A DNA stretch of 7,996 bases from Pseudomonadota bacterium (GTDB lineage Bacteria; Pseudomonadota; Gammaproteobacteria; Xanthomonadales; Rhodanobacteraceae), in contig JAJYMF010000270.1 of the NCBI GenBank assembly GCA_021787175.1, forward strand, positions 1 to 7,996, given 5' to 3'. Both the position numbers and the translations under genes were made by a program. Positions 6,723-7,996 of the stretch are shown one piece after another (the first letter of the stretch is position 1; every line of letters starts with the position of its first letter). A model generated the notes under the pieces. It saw nothing but the letters and a program-made list of their open reading frames with translations, was not told the DNA's origin and searched no databases.

Positions 6723-7931
6723 GTGCCGGCCTTCGAATACGTCGCGCTCGACCCGCAGGGGCATCGCCGCAAGGGCGTGCTCGAAGCCGACACCGCGCGC
6801 CAGATCCGCCAGCTGCTGCGCGACGGCGGCCTGCTGCCGCTGGAGGTCGAGGCGGTCGAGGAGCGCGGCAGCGGTCCTCGGCGTACCCGCCGCACGCGCC
6901 TGCGCGCCGACGAACTGGCGCTGCTGACGCGCCAGATCGCGACCCTGCTGGCGACCGGCGCGCCGGTGGCCGACGCCCTGCAGACCGCCGCGCGCCAGGC
7001 GCGCCATCCGCGCATCGCCCGCGTGCTGCACGGCGTGCGTGCCCGCGTGGTCGAGGGTCACGGCATGTCGGTGGGCATGGCCGATTTTCCGGGCGTATTC
7101 GACGAGGTGTTCCGCGCCACCGTCGCCGCCGGCGAGCAGTCGGGCCGGCTCGATCCGGTGCTGGCGCGGCTGGCCGACTACACCGAGGCGCGCCAGGCCA
7201 TGCAGCAGCGCGTGCAGCAGGCGCTGATCTATCCCGGCTTCCTGGTCGGCATGTCGCTGGTCATCCTCGCCGGACTGCTCGGCTACGTGGTGCCGAAGAT
7301 CGTGCAGGTGTTCGCCACCATGCACGCCGAGCTGCCGCTGCTGACGCGGGTGCTGATCGCGACCAGCGGATTTCTCAGACACTGGGGCATCGCCCTGGTC
7401 ATCGTGCTGATCGCCGTCGCCTGGCTGATCCGCCGCGCGCTGCGCGAGGACGCGGTGCGCGAGCGCTGGCAGCGCCTGGTGCTGCGCCTGCCGCTGATCG
7501 GCCGGCTGGTGCGCGGCATCGAGACCGCGCGCTTCACGCGCACGCTCAGCATCCTCGCCGCCAGCGGCGTGCCCCTGCTCGAGGGCCTGGGGATCGCCAG
7601 TCAGGTGATCGGCAGCCTGCCGATGCGCCGCGCCCTGCAGGAGGTCGCGGCGCGCGTGCGGGAAGGTTCCGGCGTCGCCGCGGCGCTGGACCGCAGCGGC
7701 TACTTCCCGCCGATGGCGGTGTATCTGATCGCCAGCGGCGAGGCCGGCGGCCACCTCGAGGACATGCTCTGGCGCGCCGCCGAGCAGCAGGAACGCGAGA
7801 CCTCGGCCACCATCGGCACCGCGCTGGCGCTGTTCGAACCGCTGACCATCGTGGTCATGGGCATGATCGTGTTCAGCATCGTGCTCGCCATCCTGCTGCC
7901 GATCTTCCAGCTGGATCAGCTGGTGAAGTAG
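6723..7931 (+). CDS. gspF: Type II secretion system inner-membrane platform protein GspF
   Basis: GspF is the polytopic inner-membrane platform protein that couples the GspE motor to pseudopilin assembly. At 402 residues it has normal length. It starts PAFEYVALDPQG, followed by a basic linker (52-61) and the first T2SSF cytoplasmic domain (about 64-165), with LLTRQIATLLATGAPVADAL, FPGVFDEVF and AAGEQSGRLD. Membrane helices are predicted at about 171-194, 220-238 and 370-395. The second T2SSF domain (about 265-365) repeats the pattern with FTRTLSILAASGVPLLEGL, YFPPMAVYLIASGEAGGHLE. The end, MIVFSIVLAILLPIFQLDQL, is the family C-terminal helix. The start is GTG, 4 nt after the gspE stop. The order gspC-D-E-F agrees with GspF; PilC of type IV pili is the main paralogue and is excluded by context. 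Confidence 0.96.
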   Translation: MPAFEYVALDPQGHRRKGVLEADTARQIRQLLRDGGLLPLEVEAVEERGSGPRRTRRTRLRADELALLTRQIATLLATGAPVADALQTAARQARHPRIARVLHGVRARVVEGHGMSVGMADFPGVFDEVFRATVAAGEQSGRLDPVLARLADYTEARQAMQQRVQQALIYPGFLVGMSLVILAGLLGYVVPKIVQVFATMHAELPLLTRVLIATSGFLRHWGIALVIVLIAVAWLIRRALREDAVRERWQRLVLRLPLIGRLVRGIETARFTRTLSILAASGVPLLEGLGIASQVIGSLPMRRALQEVAARVREGSGVAAALDRSGYFPPMAVYLIASGEAGGHLEDMLWRAAEQQERETSATIGTALALFEPLTIVVMGMIVFSIVLAILLPIFQLDQLVK

Positions 7932-7937
7932 GTGGCA

Positions 7938-7987
7938 GGGCATGACGTGGCGGACCCGCGCCGTTGCCCGGGAGCCACCTCATGCCC
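7938..7987 (+). other. Strong imperfect inverted repeat downstream of gspF
   Basis: GGGCATGACGTGGC (7938-7951) and GCCACCTCATGCCC (7974-7987) are complementary at 13 of 14 positions (C-C mismatch 7946/7979). The 22-nt loop can add an inner stem CCCG (7955-7958) with CGGG (7969-7972). A competing pairing also exists: AGGTGGC (7930-7936), which overlaps the gspF stop, is fully complementary to GCCACCT (7974-7980). The structure begins 6 nt after gspF. Possible roles are an attenuator, an mRNA-stabilising hairpin or a repeat element. A T-tract cannot be assessed because the window ends nine bases later. Confidence 0.7.
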
Positions 7988-7996
7988 CGAGATGGC
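7982..7996 (+). CDS. Possible first codons of the next gene, expected to be gspG (partial)
   Basis: Only five codons are visible (MPRDG). ATG 7982 has GGAG (7971-7974) 7 nt upstream, the same spacing as gspF. In canonical gsp clusters the gene after gspF is gspG, the major pseudopilin, but no prepilin cleavage motif is visible, so this rests on gene order and the ribosome-binding site alone. ATG 7942, with AGGTGG 6 nt upstream, opens another frame that also stays open to the window end and carries several arginines; it is a competing start. The true start may lie beyond the window. Confidence 0.25.

Noticed and set aside
4769..7015. A 748-codon open frame on the - strand opposite gspE
   Set aside because: It spans the gspD end, gspE and the gspF start. 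Composition is Arg/Ala/Gln-rich with no domain, and codon bias explains the lack of stops.
6699..7943. A 414-codon open frame on the - strand opposite gspF
   Set aside because: It lies fully opposite gspF, is rich in His/Gln/Arg/Asp and has no family resemblance.
7928..7951. A REP-type element with a GTAG head
   Set aside because: GTAG at 7928-7931 is formed by the last gspF codon and stop, and the stem-loop has a 22-nt loop and offset arms unlike the compact GTAG-headed REPs of Stenotrophomonas. Without other genomic copies it cannot be called.

Overview
The window is a compact, high-GC bacterial chromosomal segment in which every supported gene lies on the + strand. Gene content suggests a gammaproteobacterium: a ParC-type topoisomerase IV subunit, a rhombosortase-like protease and a gsp-type type II secretion system (T2SS). 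The very high GC, the TACGAT-like -10 box and weak Shine-Dalgarno sites would fit Lysobacterales (Xanthomonadales) or Nevskiales-like lineages. That placement is inference; nothing in the window fixes genus or species.

Layout. Positions 1-1521 hold the 3' two-thirds of parC; the 5' part with the catalytic tyrosine lies outside. After 21 nt comes a 201-residue rhombosortase-like membrane protease (1543-2148), and 14 nt later gspC (2163-3014). A 112-nt gap (3015-3126) contains two inverted repeats and a plausible extended -10 promoter. gspD (3127-5220), gspE (5207-6718, overlapping gspD by 14 nt) and gspF (6723-7931, 4 nt after gspE) form a tight block. The last 65 nt hold a strong imperfect inverted repeat and only the possible first codons of the next gene, expected to be gspG by canonical gsp order.

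How the genes work together. GspC (inner-membrane clamp), GspD (outer-membrane secretin), GspE (cytoplasmic ATPase) and GspF (inner-membrane platform) are core parts of the T2SS, which exports folded proteins from the periplasm. Rhombosortases cleave the C-terminal GlyGly-CTERM tail of a subset of T2SS-exported proteins. A rhombosortase gene directly upstream of gspC therefore places a substrate-processing protease next to the secretion machine, which is the most interesting feature here. parC is a housekeeping gene and probably a chance neighbour, although short co-directional gaps would allow read-through from parC into rrtA and gspC.

I see no transposon, CRISPR array, tRNA or rRNA, phage gene or wholly unfamiliar protein. 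The less explained signals are the two intergenic inverted-repeat regions and an Asn-to-Asp change at the rhomboid oxyanion-hole position of the rhombosortase. There is no gene-free stretch over 300 bases.
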